Positions 34,262 to 46,408 are shown, numbered from the stretch's first letter. The stretch is 64,000 bases of DNA from Oceanospirillaceae bacterium (GCA_002724925.1 PBQA01000016.1:372001-436000), one strand, 5' to 3'. Translations and numbers: made by a program. The notes: generated from the sequence alone by a model not told the origin.

Positions 34262-36673
34262 ATGACTGACCTGAACCGAACATCTCAGTATCTGCGCCTG
34301 TTACTGCCAGCGCTTACCTTCGGCCTGAGCCAACACGTCTCTGCCGAATCAACGGCGCAATTCAACTATGAAGCGTTGGGCTGGACACCAAGATCCGCTC
34401 TGCCGGCAGAGCAGGCAGACGCTCTTCCAGAGTTCTGCACCGGCGCCTACATCGTCAAGACACCCGCCGCTCTCGATACAGACCGGATTGAAGCCGAAGC
34501 CGACCAGGGCACACTCACCCGAGCGGGCGACATAGAACTCAGCGGTGACGTTGTGTTTCAGCGCCGCGATCAGCTCCTTAAGGCCGATTATGCGCATTGG
34601 TTCCCAGAGAAGCAGATGGCTAATTTCGAGGGTAATGTCTCCGTTACTTCGCCAGGCATGACACTGGGGGGTGAGAGTGCACGCATTGACGACGCCAAAG
34701 GTGAAATCGAACTGAACCGCAGCGCCTGGGTTATTGCAGAACGCCATTTACGGGGTACGGCTGAGACGCTGGGCTCTCCTGAAGATCAGGTCCTGGAAAT
34801 GCAGAGCGCCACACTCACCTTCTGCGAGCCGGGCCATAATGACTGGGATATCGCAGCCAGTGAACTGCGACTTGATCAGAACGAAGGTTTTGGCACAGCG
34901 TGGCATACGCGCCTCAGAGTCGCTGAAGTACCAATCCTGTACATACCGTATTACCGCTTCCCGATCGATGACCGACGCTTGACCGGTTTCCTCGACCCAT
35001 CGCTGTCGGTGAATGGAATGGGTCAGGCGGAAGATATTCAGATTCCATTTTATCTGAATATTGCGCCCAATCTGGACGCAACGATTACCGCGCACCACGT
35101 GCTGGATCATGGTTTGTTGTGGGAAAACCAGCTTCGTCACAAGACTGCGCTGCTCGGCGATGGTGAACTGAACTACGGCATCCTGTCAGACGACGAAGAA
35201 ACCGGCGAAGAGCGCTCCCTCGTGAATTACTCACAAACAGGGCGTTGGGGAAATCACTGGAGCCATGAATTCCTGTATAACAATGTCAGTGACGAAGACT
35301 ACTTCTCAGATATGAATCCGAGTGCCTCTGTGTACCGGGCTTCCCACCTGCCGAGAAGGGGTCTGGTTCGCTACGATACAACACCGGTAAAAGCGACCTT
35401 TCTCGCCGAGAGCTTCCAGACCACGGACGAAGATATATCGCTCAGCAACCGTCCCTATCGTCGTCTGCCTCAGGTCGGCCTGACACTGACGCCGGGCCTC
35501 GAATCTGGCTGGACCATTAAACAGACCGTGCAGGCGACCCGGTTCAATCGCGAAAGCTCTGCCGTGATCGATGGTAATCAGCAAACACTGAGTGGTCGTG
35601 CCGCGCTCAATGGTGATCGTTTCCTGTCGGACACACAAATCGCCTACCCAATGACACAACCGTACGGTTTCTTCACTCCGGCGCTGGGCTACCGCTATCG
35701 CAGCTACCGGCTATACGATGCTGAGCCGACCGACGATGATGAGAGCCCCGCATTCGGAGCACCGCGTCTGACCCTCGACGGCGGATTGTTTTTTGAACGC
35801 GAAACCAGCGCTTTCAGCACGAGCTATGTGCAGACACTGGAACCTCGCGTGCTCTACGCCTACAGCCCATACCGAAGTGGTCAGGAAGATATTCCTGCGT
35901 TTGATACAAAGGCCACCAGCGTCACCTACTCAAGCTTATTCAATGGTGATCGCTTTACAGGCGGCGACCGCTTAGCGGATCTGAATCAGATCAGTACCGG
36001 TGTCACCACACGCTATATCCGCGACGACGGCCTTGAACAATTCCGGGCTGGCGTTGGCCAGATCTGGTATTTCCGGGATCGTGAAGTGAACATCAACGAA
36101 ACCCAAAGCGACTACCTCGAACGCCATACATCAAGCACTCTGGGCGAAGCTGAATGGAACCCAAGCAGTGACTGGACAGTCTTCTCTTTTCTTGAGTGGG
36201 ATTCGCACCAGGACTATTTCCGTCAGCAACGTTATGGAACTCGTTTCCGTGACGAGGCTAATCATATGTTGAGCGTCAGCAACACGCGTACCGAGAGCCG
36301 CGACCCTGACACCGAAACTAGCTACAATACGCACCAGCTTGATGCCAGTGCCTTCTGGTCTCTGAATGATCGCTGGGCCGTATTTGCAAGGCAGCTGCGT
36401 GATCTGAAACACTATGAGACTAATGAACCCCGCCCGGAAGATCCCGTACTGGAATCGCTGGCTGGGTTTGAATACCAGAATTGCTGCTGGCGAGCGCAAT
36501 TCACCTATCGGGAAAGCTCCCCACGTAGCTCGGGCGAGTTCACAACCGACAAACGTTACGGCTTTATGCTGAGCATTCAGCTAAAAGGTCTGACCACACT
36601 GGGCAGCGGCACCGACAGCCTCTTGTCTGAAAGCATTTATGGATACTCAAGACGCCAATACCATGACTATTAA
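34262..36673 (+). CDS. lptD: LPS-assembly outer-membrane protein LptD
   Basis: 803 residues. Signal peptide ending HVSA; periplasmic beta-jellyroll N-domain (about 60-200; RAGDIELSGDVVFQRRDQLLKADYA, NFEGNVSVTSPGMTLGG) and a C-terminal 26-strand barrel (about 225-803). The four conserved cysteines that form the two activating disulfides are present: one in LPEFCTGAY, one in TFCEPGH, and the adjacent pair in YQNCCWRAQF. With LptE it inserts LPS into the outer leaflet. SurA, which folds it, is encoded directly downstream with overlapping ends. Confidence 0.96.
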   Translation: MTDLNRTSQYLRLLLPALTFGLSQHVSAESTAQFNYEALGWTPRSALPAEQADALPEFCTGAYIVKTPAALDTDRIEAEADQGTLTRAGDIELSGDVVFQRRDQLLKADYAHWFPEKQMANFEGNVSVTSPGMTLGGESARIDDAKGEIELNRSAWVIAERHLRGTAETLGSPEDQVLEMQSATLTFCEPGHNDWDIAASELRLDQNEGFGTAWHTRLRVAEVPILYIPYYRFPIDDRRLTGFLDPSLSVNGMGQAEDIQIPFYLNIAPNLDATITAHHVLDHGLLWENQLRHKTALLGDGELNYGILSDDEETGEERSLVNYSQTGRWGNHWSHEFLYNNVSDEDYFSDMNPSASVYRASHLPRRGLVRYDTTPVKATFLAESFQTTDEDISLSNRPYRRLPQVGLTLTPGLESGWTIKQTVQATRFNRESSAVIDGNQQTLSGRAALNGDRFLSDTQIAYPMTQPYGFFTPALGYRYRSYRLYDAEPTDDDESPAFGAPRLTLDGGLFFERETSAFSTSYVQTLEPRVLYAYSPYRSGQEDIPAFDTKATSVTYSSLFNGDRFTGGDRLADLNQISTGVTTRYIRDDGLEQFRAGVGQIWYFRDREVNINETQSDYLERHTSSTLGEAEWNPSSDWTVFSFLEWDSHQDYFRQQRYGTRFRDEANHMLSVSNTRTESRDPDTETSYNTHQLDASAFWSLNDRWAVFARQLRDLKHYETNEPRPEDPVLESLAGFEYQNCCWRAQFTYRESSPRSSGEFTTDKRYGFMLSIQLKGLTTLGSGTDSLLSESIYGYSRRQYHDY

Positions 36674-37939
36674 GCACCTGATTTTTACTCTTCTGGCAAT
36701 GACTGTCAGCGCCGTACTCCATGCAGCCCCCCAGATGATTGATCGCGTGGTTGCCGTTGTTGATGACGACATCATCATGGAAAGCGAACTGGAACAGCGC
36801 ATCAAGACAGTGGGCGTACAGAATAACCAGAATGAATTGCCAGAGGCCGGCACGCTCCGTGAGCAGGTTCTTGAGCGTATGATCACAGAGAGCGTGCAAC
36901 TGCAAATGGCAGACCGCGCAGGTATCCGCATCAGTGAATCCCAACTGGATGATGCCATGGGTCGAATTGCAGCCCAGAACGGCATGAGTCTGGCTGAGTT
37001 TCAACAGGCCATGGCCAGCGAAGGCGTTTCTTTTGCCTACGCCCGTGAACAGATCCGCAATGAAATGCGCATCAGCCGGGTTCAGCAATATCAGGTCGGT
37101 GAGCGTATTCAGATCACAGATCAGGACATTGATTATTTTCTGGCGTCAGATATCGGACGTATTGCCTCTGCAGCGGAATACAAACTTCGTCATATTCTGA
37201 TTTCCGTTCGCTCAGGCGCCGCGCCTCAAGAGTACAAAGAAGCCGAAGCTAAAGCCGATACGCTGGTTGCTGAACTCCGCAATGGTGCCGACTTCGCCAA
37301 AACTGCGATGGCCGAATCCCAGGGCCGGACAGCACTGAACGGTGGCGATATGGGCTGGCGTAAAGATGCTCAGCTGCCATCTATTTTCGCGGATATTGCT
37401 CCGAAGATGAGCGTAGGCGACGTTTCCGAGCCGATCCGTACCGCCAGTGGCTTCCACATTATTAAGCTTGAAGACAAGCGCGGAGGTAACTCTCAACTTA
37501 TTCAGCAGGCTGAAGTTCGGCATATTCTGATCACTCCCAACGAAGTCCGTGATCAAGATCAGGCCCGTGAGCTGATCAACCAGATCTACGAACGCCTGAA
37601 AGCCGGTGCAGATTTTGCCGAGCTGGCACGTGAATACAGCGATGACCCGGGCAGTGGCGCCAGCGGCGGTGACCTTGGTTGGGTCTCGCCGGGCGATATG
37701 GTGCCGGAGTTTGAGCAAGCCATGGACGCCACACCGACGGGTGAGTTAAGTACACCTGTACGCAGTCAGTTTGGCTGGCACGTCCTTCAGGTGACCGACC
37801 GTCGCGAGGCTGACATCGGTGAAGAGGTGCAACGTAATCAGGTCAGACAGATGCTTTACGGACGTCGTTTCGAAGAAGAACTCCCGATCTGGCTGCGTAA
37901 AATACGCTCTGAAGCCTACGTCGATATCAAGGAGCAGCC

Positions 37940-37943
<4 letters not shown>
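36663..37943 (+). CDS. surA: Periplasmic chaperone / peptidyl-prolyl isomerase SurA
   Basis: 426 residues from ATG 36663, which gives the signal [21 protein letters not shown] cut before [18 protein letters not shown]-terminal chaperone module with MESELEQRI and [17 protein letters not shown], then two parvulin domains (about 175-275, [11 protein letters not shown] and GGDMGWR; about 285-385, VRHILITPN and [17 protein letters not shown]). It escorts outer-membrane proteins including LptD. The gene overlaps the lptD stop by 11 bp; an ATG at 36639 would add eight residues before the signal and is less likely. The pdxA GTG overlaps the surA stop. Confidence 0.95.
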
Positions 37944-38928
<985 letters not shown>

Positions 38929-38932
<4 letters not shown>

Positions 38933-39759
38933 GTAAACACACACCCAAAGCTCATGGCCACAAGGCTCGTAAGCGCTTTGGCCAGAACTTTCTGCATGAC
39001 CAACACGTAATCGGGAAAATCGTCAAAGCGATCAGCCCGAAAACAACCGACTGTCTGGTCGAAATCGGCCCCGGTATGGGGGCAATTACTGAACCTTTGC
39101 TCGAAGCCTCTGGTAAGTTGGATGTGGTTGAGCTGGACCGGGATCTGATTCCGATTCTGCGCACTAAGTTTTTTAATTATCCCGACTTTCGCATTCACGA
39201 AGGCGATGCACTTAAATTCGACTTCAATACGATCCTTGAGCCGGGCCAGCGCCTGCGTATTGTCGGCAACCTGCCGTACAACATTTCAACGCCACTGATC
39301 TTCCACTTTCTGAGCCACCACAAGATGGTTCAGGACATGCATTTTATGCTGCAGAAGGAAGTCGTTGAACGCCTCGGGGCCGTCCCCGGCACAGGTGACT
39401 ACGGTCGTCTGAGTATCATGGCGCAGTACTACTGCAAGGTAGAACCTCTGTTTATCGTCGGGCCCGGCGCATTTAATCCGCCGCCCAAAGTAGAGTCCGC
39501 CATTGTGCGCATGGAACCCTACGAAGAATTACCCTTCCCTGCCAAAGACCATAAGGTACTTGAACGCGTGGTGCGTGAAGCCTTCAGTATGCGCCGAAAA
39601 ACTGTCCGCAATACATTGAAAAACCTGATCGATAGCGCCACCCTTGAAAGTATTGGTATCGATACTGGCCTGCGACCGGAGAATCTGACGCTGGAGCAAT
39701 ACGTCACCATTGCAGATAAGGTTGCAGAGCTACTGAAGGAGTCATCAGATGAAGCTTGA
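38929..39759 (+). CDS. rsmA: 16S rRNA dimethyladenosine transferase
   Basis: 276 residues (KsgA). It dimethylates A1518 and A1519 of 16S rRNA. The N-terminal [14 protein letters not shown] site [16 protein letters not shown], and catalytic motif [16 protein letters not shown] are present, as is the C-terminal helical domain ([15 protein letters not shown]). It is in the pdxA-rsmA-apaG-apaH operon with overlapping ends on both sides. Confidence 0.96.
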
Positions 39760-40126
39760 AGACACCGTCAATGTTGAGGTGGAAACAGAGTACCTTGAAG
39801 AGCAGTCATTGCCCGAAGATGATCGCTTCGTCTTTGCCTATCACATTCGCATCACCAACCGCGGCGACCAGGGGGCAACACTGCGCACGCGCCATTGGTT
39901 TATTGCTGACGGCAATGCCGACGTCCAGGAAGTCAAAGGCGAAGGCGTGATTGGTGAGCAACCGACCATTGAGCCCGGAGAGACCTATCGTTATTCATCA
40001 GGATCTGTCCTTCAGACCCGGGTTGGCAGCATGCGTGGCTACTACGTTATGGAAGCCGACGACGGCACCCTGTTTCACGCAAACATTCCTGTATTCACAC
40101 TGGCTTTACCCAACGCACTGAACTGA
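39749..40126 (+). CDS. apaG: ApaG (Co2+/Mg2+ efflux-associated protein)
   Basis: 125 residues, the standard ApaG length, a fibronectin-like beta sandwich: [52 protein letters not shown] and a final [13 protein letters not shown]. Biochemical role is poorly defined; apaG mutants show altered Co/Mg sensitivity in Salmonella. It overlaps rsmA by 11 bp and shares one base with the apaH start. Confidence 0.94.
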   Translation: MKLEDTVNVEVETEYLEEQSLPEDDRFVFAYHIRITNRGDQGATLRTRHWFIADGNADVQEVKGEGVIGEQPTIEPGETYRYSSGSVLQTRVGSMRGYYVMEADDGTLFHANIPVFTLALPNALN

Positions 40127-40941
40127 TGGCTACCTACGCAATAGGCGACTTACAGGGCTGCTTCGAGCCACTACAGCGCTTACTCAGTGAGATCCGCTTC
40201 GATCGCAATAGCGACCACCTGTGGTTCGCAGGCGATCTGGTAAACCGCGGCCCGGAGTCGCTTGAATGCCTGCGCTTTATTCAACAACTGGGCCACAGAG
40301 CCACCGTTGTACTCGGCAATCACGACTTACACATGCTGGCCTGCTACTACAGTGATCGCAAAACCAAAGGTGGCGATACACTAAAACACGTATTCGAGGC
40401 CCCCGATGCTGGTTATCTGATGGACTGGCTACGGCACCAGCCTCTGGTTCACTACGATGCTGCGCGCAATTGGTGCATGACGCACGCCGGCCTGCCACCC
40501 ATGTGGTCAGCACGCAAAGCGCGGCGCCTGTCACAGGAAGTTGAGTACATACTTCAGAACGACTGCAAAACCTTCTTTCAAGGCATGTACGGCAATCAGC
40601 CCGACCTGTGGGACAAAAACCTGACAGGCATTGACAGAATGCGCCTGATCGTCAATTACTTAACACGCATGCGCTTTGTCGATAAGGATGGTCGCCTCGA
40701 CCTGAAAACTAAAGAAGGGGCGGGAAGCTCTCCTCACGGGTTCCTGCCCTGGTTCCAGCATCCGCACCGCGAGTCCGAAGATACACGGCTTCTGTTCGGG
40801 CATTGGGCAGCACTTGAAGGGAATGCCAACGTGCGCAACGTCTGGGCTCTCGACACCGGTTGTGTCTGGGGAGGAGCCCTGACAGCATTGCGTCTTGATG
40901 ATCAAAAACGATTCAGCGTGCCTGCACAAGCTGACAGCTAA
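40126..40941 (+). CDS. apaH: Symmetrical bis(5'-nucleosyl)-tetraphosphatase
   Basis: 271 residues. ApaH splits Ap4A to two ADP and also removes Np4 caps from RNA. Metallophosphatase motifs: YAIGDLQGC, WFAGDLVNRGPESLE, VVLGNHDLHML, MTHAGLPP and FGHWAALEGN. The start overlaps the apaG stop by one base (TGATG). glpE follows after 11 bp. Confidence 0.95.
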   Translation: MATYAIGDLQGCFEPLQRLLSEIRFDRNSDHLWFAGDLVNRGPESLECLRFIQQLGHRATVVLGNHDLHMLACYYSDRKTKGGDTLKHVFEAPDAGYLMDWLRHQPLVHYDAARNWCMTHAGLPPMWSARKARRLSQEVEYILQNDCKTFFQGMYGNQPDLWDKNLTGIDRMRLIVNYLTRMRFVDKDGRLDLKTKEGAGSSPHGFLPWFQHPHRESEDTRLLFGHWAALEGNANVRNVWALDTGCVWGGALTALRLDDQKRFSVPAQADS

Positions 40942-40952
40942 GAGAGACCTCT

Positions 40953-41270
40953 ATGACCTTTGAACGAATCAATATCGCAGAAGCCAAATCGCTACTTGAT
41001 GAAGCTGATGTCCGGGTAGCCGACATCCGCGATGCCCAGAGTTTCAACGAGAATCATATTAAGGGTGCGGTGAACGTCGATAATGACAATCTGCCTGAAT
41101 TTATGCAAAACACCCCGAAAGACGCGCCGCTGATTGTGTGCTGCTACCACGGCAACTCCAGTCAGGGAGCGGCACAGTTTTTTGCCGCTCAGGGCTACTC
41201 CCGCGTGTTCAGTCTTGATGGTGGTTTCGAGATGTGGAAACTGGCCGTTCCCGAATTATGCGCTCACTGA
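40953..41270 (+). CDS. glpE: Single-domain thiosulfate sulfurtransferase (rhodanese)
   Basis: 105 residues, one rhodanese domain. Active-site loop CCYHGNSSQGAAQFFAAQGY with the catalytic Cys, preceded by VADIRDAQSFNENHIKGAVNV and followed by LDGGFEMW. GlpE transfers sulfur from thiosulfate to cyanide or thioredoxin. Placement at the end of the apaGH operon is the Pseudomonas arrangement. Its stop codon lies within a terminator hairpin. Confidence 0.93.
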   Translation: MTFERINIAEAKSLLDEADVRVADIRDAQSFNENHIKGAVNVDNDNLPEFMQNTPKDAPLIVCCYHGNSSQGAAQFFAAQGYSRVFSLDGGFEMWKLAVPELCAH

Positions 41271-41287
41271 GCGCATTCTCTTTTTCC
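41259..41287 (+). terminator. Rho-independent terminator overlapping the glpE stop
   Basis: TGCGCTC (41259-41265), loop ACT, GAGCGCA (41269-41275), then TTCTCTTTTT. It contains the glpE stop codon. Confidence 0.8.
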
Positions 41288-41582
41288 TTACTTACCGCTC
41301 TCCCCCTCTTCCAGCGACTTGCAAAAGCCGTAGACCGTTTTCAAAAGCTTGTGCATTTTTATCTGGCTTTTCTGTCAAATCGTGTCTTTGATCACATTGG
41401 TCAGCTAATAATGCTGCATGCCGGCACAAGCTGTGCATACTGAATATACGACGTCAAAGAAATATAAATTCTCTGGCCAACAACAATGAATAAGGGACAT
41501 ACTGGTCCCAGACATACCAATATTTTTACAGGGTTTTATGTAACGGAAACATTTATTCGGACAGACCGATAAGGGGTGAACC
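41271..41582. other. Non-coding leader upstream of prkA
   Basis: 312 bases. It holds the tail of the glpE terminator, a sigma-54-like element at 41422-41437, a small inverted repeat GGGAC/GTCCC at 41494-41509, and AAGGGGTGA just before the prkA ATG. I see no gene in it. Confidence 0.6.
41422..41437 (+). promoter_or_regulatory. prkA: Candidate sigma-54 promoter for the prkA-yeaH-spoVR operon
   Basis: CGGCACAAGCTGTGCA matches the TGGCAC-N5-TTGCA consensus at all but three informative positions and has the invariant GG and GC exactly 10 nt apart (GG at 41423-41424, GC at 41435-41436). It lies about 145 bp before the prkA start. The E. coli homologues yeaGH are known to be sigma-54/NtrC dependent, which supports the assignment. 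Confidence 0.45.
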
Positions 41583-43505
41583 ATGAGCGTATTCAGTCGT
41601 TTCCAGGAGCGCTATCGCGACACGCAGGAAGAGGTAATGAGCCTTCAGGACTACCTTGAACTGTGCAAACAGGATCCCACCGTTTATGCCTCAGCGGCAG
41701 AACGAATGTTAATGGCTATTGGTGAGCCAGAAATCATCGACACCTCCCGGGATCTTCGTCTGAGCCGGATTTTTTCCAACAAAGTCATTAAACGCTATCC
41801 TGCTTTCTCTGAGTTTTACGGCATGGAAGACGCCGTCGAAAACATCGTCTCCTATTTCCGCCATGCTGCGCAGGGGCTCGAAGAGCGTAAACAGATTCTG
41901 TATCTCCTCGGCCCGGTAGGTGGTGGTAAGTCATCACTCGCAGAACGTCTGAAAGAACTCATCCAACGCATTCCTTTCTACGCGATTAAGGGATCACCCG
42001 TATTTGAGTCCCCAATGGGGCTGTTTGACCCCAATGAAGATGGAGCGATTCTCGAAGAAGACTACGGAATCCCACGGCGCTATTTAGGCAAGGTCATGTC
42101 GCCATGGGCAGTAAAACGTCTGCATGAAATGGGCGGCGACATCAGTAAGTTTGAAGTCGTCAAACTTTATCCATCCATTCTTGATCAGACGGGTGTTGCT
42201 AAAACCGAACCCGGTGACGAGAACAACCAGGACATTTCTTCGCTGGTCGGCAAAGTCGATATCCGCAAGCTGGAAGATTACGCTCAGGATGACCCTGACG
42301 CCTATTCATACTCAGGTGCATTGTGCCGGGCCAACCAGGGCTTGATGGAGTTCGTCGAAATGTTCAAGGCGCCTATCAAGGTGCTGCATCCATTACTGAC
42401 AGCGACTCAGGAAGGTAACTACAACGGCACAGAAGGCATGGGCGCGATTCCTTTCGAGGGCGTCATTCTTGCGCACTCGAACGAATCTGAGTGGCAGGCG
42501 TTCCGAAACAATAAGAACAATGAGGCCTTCCTCGATCGTGTCTATATTGTGAAGGTTCCCTACTGTCTGCGCGTTGACGAAGAAATAAACATCTACAAGA
42601 AACTGCTGGAGCACTCCTCGCTGGCGGAGTCGCCATGTGCGCCAGATACCCTGTCGATGTTGGCTCAGTTCACTGTGCTTTCACGCTTAAAAGTCCCCGA
42701 GAATTCCAGCGTTTACTCGAAGATGCGGATCTATAACGGCGAAAACCTGAAAGACACCGACCCAAAAGCTAAGTCGATTCAAGAGTACAAAGATGGCGCG
42801 GGCGTCGATGAGGGTATGAGCGGTATATCCACCCGTTTTGCGTTCAAAATTCTGTCTAAGGTATTTAACTTCGACTCTACGGAAGTTGCCGCAAACCCCG
42901 TACATCTTATGTACGTTCTGGAGCAGGCCATAGAGCAGGAGCAGTTCCCTGAAGAAACGCAGAACCGTTACCTGAACTACCTCAAAGAATATCTCGCTAC
43001 CGAGTACGTCAATTTCATCGGCAAAGAAATCCAGACAGCCTATCTGGAATCGTACGCGGAGTATGGACAGAACATATTCGACCGCTATGTGACCTATGCC
43101 GATTTCTGGATTCAGGATCAGGAATACCGCGATCCGGAAACAGGCGAAATGCTCGATCGCGTTTCGATCAATGAAGAGCTCGAAAAAATCGAAAAATCCG
43201 CTGGCATCAGTAACCCGAAAGATTTCCGCAATGAAATCGTTAACTTCGTACTGCGTGCCCGTGCCAACAATAATGGTAATAACCCCAGCTGGCAGTCCTA
43301 CGAGAAGATGCGCTCAGTTATCGAGAAGAAAATGTTCTCGAATACTGAAGATCTTCTGCCGGTCATATCCTTCTCAGCAAAATCTTCGAACGAAGATCAG
43401 AAGAAGCACGACGACTTCGTCGCACGTATGACCGAGCGCGGCTACACCGAGAAACAGGTTCGCCTGCTCTCTGAGTGGTATCTGCGCGTTCGTAAGTCAC
43501 AGTAA
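41583..43505 (+). CDS. prkA: PrkA/YeaG serine protein kinase
   Basis: 640 residues (E. coli YeaG 644). N-terminal AAA+-like domain with Walker A YLLGPVGGGKSSLAERL near residue 110-120, EGVILAHSNESEW, and a C-terminal kinase-like region (PAASVLF-type ISTRFAFKILSKVF; DRYVTYADFWIQDQEYRDPETGE). PrkA kinases act in stationary-phase and nitrogen-starvation responses. It is first gene of the operon with yeaH and spoVR, as in E. coli (in part) and Pseudomonas. The start at 41583 follows AAGGGG. Confidence 0.95.
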   Translation: MSVFSRFQERYRDTQEEVMSLQDYLELCKQDPTVYASAAERMLMAIGEPEIIDTSRDLRLSRIFSNKVIKRYPAFSEFYGMEDAVENIVSYFRHAAQGLEERKQILYLLGPVGGGKSSLAERLKELIQRIPFYAIKGSPVFESPMGLFDPNEDGAILEEDYGIPRRYLGKVMSPWAVKRLHEMGGDISKFEVVKLYPSILDQTGVAKTEPGDENNQDISSLVGKVDIRKLEDYAQDDPDAYSYSGALCRANQGLMEFVEMFKAPIKVLHPLLTATQEGNYNGTEGMGAIPFEGVILAHSNESEWQAFRNNKNNEAFLDRVYIVKVPYCLRVDEEINIYKKLLEHSSLAESPCAPDTLSMLAQFTVLSRLKVPENSSVYSKMRIYNGENLKDTDPKAKSIQEYKDGAGVDEGMSGISTRFAFKILSKVFNFDSTEVAANPVHLMYVLEQAIEQEQFPEETQNRYLNYLKEYLATEYVNFIGKEIQTAYLESYAEYGQNIFDRYVTYADFWIQDQEYRDPETGEMLDRVSINEELEKIEKSAGISNPKDFRNEIVNFVLRARANNNGNNPSWQSYEKMRSVIEKKMFSNTEDLLPVISFSAKSSNEDQKKHDDFVARMTERGYTEKQVRLLSEWYLRVRKSQ

Positions 43506-43552
43506 TTGTCTGCGGGCATCTGTTCACTGGGTGCCCGCTGAGAGAGGGTTGA

Positions 43553-44827
43553 ATGTCATATATTATTGACCGACGCTTGAACGGAAAAAATAAAAGTATG
43601 GTCAACCGCCAGCGTTTCCTACGACGCTATCGCGGCCATATCAAAGACGCAGTACAGGATGCTGTAAACCGCCGCTCCATCACCGATATGGACCGCGGAG
43701 AGCAGATCAGCATCCCTACAAAAAACACCCACGAACCTCGAATTGGCCACGGTCAGGGCGGCCGGCAACACCGTGTATATCCGGGTAATAAAGAATTCAA
43801 TACCGGTGATGAGCTGGAGAAGCCTCAAGGTGGAGGCGGCGGTCAGGGTAGCGGTCAGGCCAGCAACCAAGGAGAAGGCGAAGAAGACTTTACCTTTGCC
43901 ATAACCCGCGAAGAATTCCTCAATTATCTGTTTGATGATCTCGCTTTGCCAAACATGGTCAAGCAGTCTTTAGCGCGAACCAAGAACTTCAAAACCCGTC
44001 GCGCTGGCTTTGTCTCTGAAGGCACCCCAAACAACCTCTCAGTGATAAAATCCATGCGCAACGCCCACGCCCGCCGCATCGGGATGGGCGCAGGTAAACG
44101 TCGTAAGTTAAAAGAGCTTTACGCAGCGTTGGCTGACGCAGAGAGTCGCGGCGATCCTGTTGCGGCTAATACATTGAAAACAGACATCGCAGACCTTGAG
44201 CGTCGCCTCAAGAAAATTCCTTTCCTGGACGATATCGACCTGCGCTACCGCAATCAGGTGAAAGTGCCCATGCCCACCAGCAAGGCCGTCATGTTTTGTC
44301 TGATGGATGTTTCCGGATCGATGACGCAAGACGTCAAAGACATGGCTAAGCGTTTTTATCTGCTGCTGTACCTCTTTCTGGAGCGCAATTACGAGCAGAT
44401 TGAAATCGTATTTATTCGCCACCACACCAGTGCCAAAGAAGTGACCGAGGAAGAGTTTTTCTACTCACGGGAAACCGGCGGTACCATCGTCTCGAGTGCA
44501 CTGAAACTGATGAACGAAATTGTGCAGTCACGCTACGACGAGAACGAATGGAATATCTACGCAGCCCAGGCATCTGATGGTGATAACTGGGACGACGACT
44601 CCCCTCAATGCGCTGAGATTCTGCGCAACGAACTGCTGCCGGTAGTTCAGTACTTTTCTTACATTGAGATTACGCCACACAATCACCAGGCACTGTGGGA
44701 AGCGTACCAGCAGGTAGGCAGTGAGTTTAAAAGCAGCTTCGCTATGGCGCAGATCCGGGGGCCGGAAGATATATTCCCGGTATTCCGTGAACTGTTCTCG
44801 AAAGAGCAGTATGAGGAGGCGATATGA
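43553..44827 (+). CDS. yeaH: YeaH family protein (DUF444, VWA-like)
   Basis: 424 residues. N-terminal basic part ([20 protein letters not shown]), a Gly/Gln-rich linker (about 85-105), the helical [16 protein letters not shown] segment, and a VWA-like domain with the MIDAS-type motif [16 protein letters not shown], then [11 protein letters not shown]. It is always found with PrkA and SpoVR and is thought to act with the kinase in stress adaptation. It begins 47 bp after prkA and overlaps spoVR by 4 bp. Confidence 0.94.
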   Translation: MSYIIDRRLNGKNKSMVNRQRFLRRYRGHIKDAVQDAVNRRSITDMDRGEQISIPTKNTHEPRIGHGQGGRQHRVYPGNKEFNTGDELEKPQGGGGGQGSGQASNQGEGEEDFTFAITREEFLNYLFDDLALPNMVKQSLARTKNFKTRRAGFVSEGTPNNLSVIKSMRNAHARRIGMGAGKRRKLKELYAALADAESRGDPVAANTLKTDIADLERRLKKIPFLDDIDLRYRNQVKVPMPTSKAVMFCLMDVSGSMTQDVKDMAKRFYLLLYLFLERNYEQIEIVFIRHHTSAKEVTEEEFFYSRETGGTIVSSALKLMNEIVQSRYDENEWNIYAAQASDGDNWDDDSPQCAEILRNELLPVVQYFSYIEITPHNHQALWEAYQQVGSEFKSSFAMAQIRGPEDIFPVFRELFSKEQYEEAI

Positions 44828-46329
44828 GCAACTACATTTCCACCGATTCGGACTGGACCTTTGCTCTTCTGGAGGAGTACGACAGTGAAATAGCACGCGT
44901 CGCAGCCCACTATCGTCTTGATACCTACCCCAACCAGATCGAAGTTATCAGTGCTGAACAGATGATGGATGCATACTCATCCGTCGGTATGCCAATTGGC
45001 TACAATCACTGGTCATACGGCAAACAATTTCTAGCGACCCAGAAAGGCTATCAGCGCGGCCAGATGGGGCTGGCGTACGAGATTGTGATTAATTCGAATC
45101 CTTGTATTGCCTACCTGATGGAAGAAAACACACTGCCGATGCAGGCGCTGGTGATAGCGCACGCCTGCTACGGACATAATTCATTCTTCAAAAACAATTA
45201 CTTGTTCCGCACCTGGACTGACGCCAGCTCTATCATTGATTATCTGGTATTCGCAAAAAACTATGTTCGCAAGTGCGAAGAGCGCTATGGTCAGGACGAG
45301 GTTGAACAGGTTCTGGATGCCTGCCACGCCCTCCAGAACTACGGCGTTGACCGCTACCGCAGACCAAAGCCGATCTCTGCAGCCGAAGAACGGATGCGAC
45401 AGGAAGAACGTGAAGAAATCCGTCAGCAGCAGCTAAACGACCTGTGGCGAACATTACCTACCAAAAAGCAGAATGGCGATGCAGCCCAGAAGAAACGAAA
45501 ATTTCCTTCAGAACCGCAAGAAAACATTCTGTACTTTATCGAAAAAAATGCGCCTTTATTACAGCCATGGCAGCGTGAGCTGGTTCGCATTGTCCGTAAA
45601 ATATCTCAGTACTTCTATCCCCAACGCCAGACTCAGGTAATGAATGAAGGCTGGGCAACCTTCTGGCACTACACGCTGCTGAACCATCTTTACGACGAGG
45701 GGAAAGTTAACGATGGTTTTATGATGGAGTTTCTGACTTCACACACCAACGTGGTCTATCAGCCAGGATTTGACTCGCCCTATTTCAACGGTATTAACCC
45801 TTATGCACTGGGATTTAATATGTTCCAGGACATCAAGCGTATTTGCGAAGATCCTACCGATGAAGATCGTGAATGGTTCCCGGATATTGCCGGTAAAGAC
45901 TGGCTTGATACATTGCACTTTGCGATGCGCGACTTTAAAGATGAGAGTTTTATTCAGCAATTCCTGTCACCTAAGCTGATGAGGGAGTTTCACTTATTCT
46001 CTATTTATGATGATGAAGCAGCCGACCATTATCGGGTTGATGCTATTCATAACGACAATGGCTTCCGCCGTATCCGGGAAACACTCGCCCGCCAGTACGA
46101 TCTTTCGGTACGCGAACCGAATATCCAGATTACAAATGTTGATGTTGAAGGTGATCGCTCAGTTACCCTCCGGCACACACAACAGGATGGAATGCCTCTC
46201 GCGGGAGATACATACGAAGTCCTGAAACACATTCATTTACTGTGGGGCTTTGATGTTCATCTTGAAAGTTGGGATGGCGATAAGATGCTGAAACGGATGA
46301 GCTGCCCGTCGATATCAGTAGAACTTTGA
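44824..46329 (+). CDS. spoVR: SpoVR family protein (YcgB)
   Basis: 501 residues. SpoVR signature segments: [59 protein letters not shown] (conserved His cluster), [23 protein letters not shown] and [16 protein letters not shown]. Molecular role is unknown; in E. coli YcgB acts in stationary phase. It is last gene of the prkA-yeaH-spoVR operon. Confidence 0.95.
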   Translation: MSNYISTDSDWTFALLEEYDSEIARVAAHYRLDTYPNQIEVISAEQMMDAYSSVGMPIGYNHWSYGKQFLATQKGYQRGQMGLAYEIVINSNPCIAYLMEENTLPMQALVIAHACYGHNSFFKNNYLFRTWTDASSIIDYLVFAKNYVRKCEERYGQDEVEQVLDACHALQNYGVDRYRRPKPISAAEERMRQEEREEIRQQQLNDLWRTLPTKKQNGDAAQKKRKFPSEPQENILYFIEKNAPLLQPWQRELVRIVRKISQYFYPQRQTQVMNEGWATFWHYTLLNHLYDEGKVNDGFMMEFLTSHTNVVYQPGFDSPYFNGINPYALGFNMFQDIKRICEDPTDEDREWFPDIAGKDWLDTLHFAMRDFKDESFIQQFLSPKLMREFHLFSIYDDEAADHYRVDAIHNDNGFRRIRETLARQYDLSVREPNIQITNVDVEGDRSVTLRHTQQDGMPLAGDTYEVLKHIHLLWGFDVHLESWDGDKMLKRMSCPSISVEL

Positions 46330-46408
46330 CTTAGCGCTTTGATTACGCGCTTTACTTCATTGTGCCGACTCGTCAGCCGATCATGTGAACGGGGAACGTA
46401 TGAGGTAG

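Noticed and set aside
36564-37088. A 174-codon frame opposite surA and the lptD end
   Set aside because: Antisense to two clear conserved genes, rich in Cys and His as such shadow frames often are; no domain.
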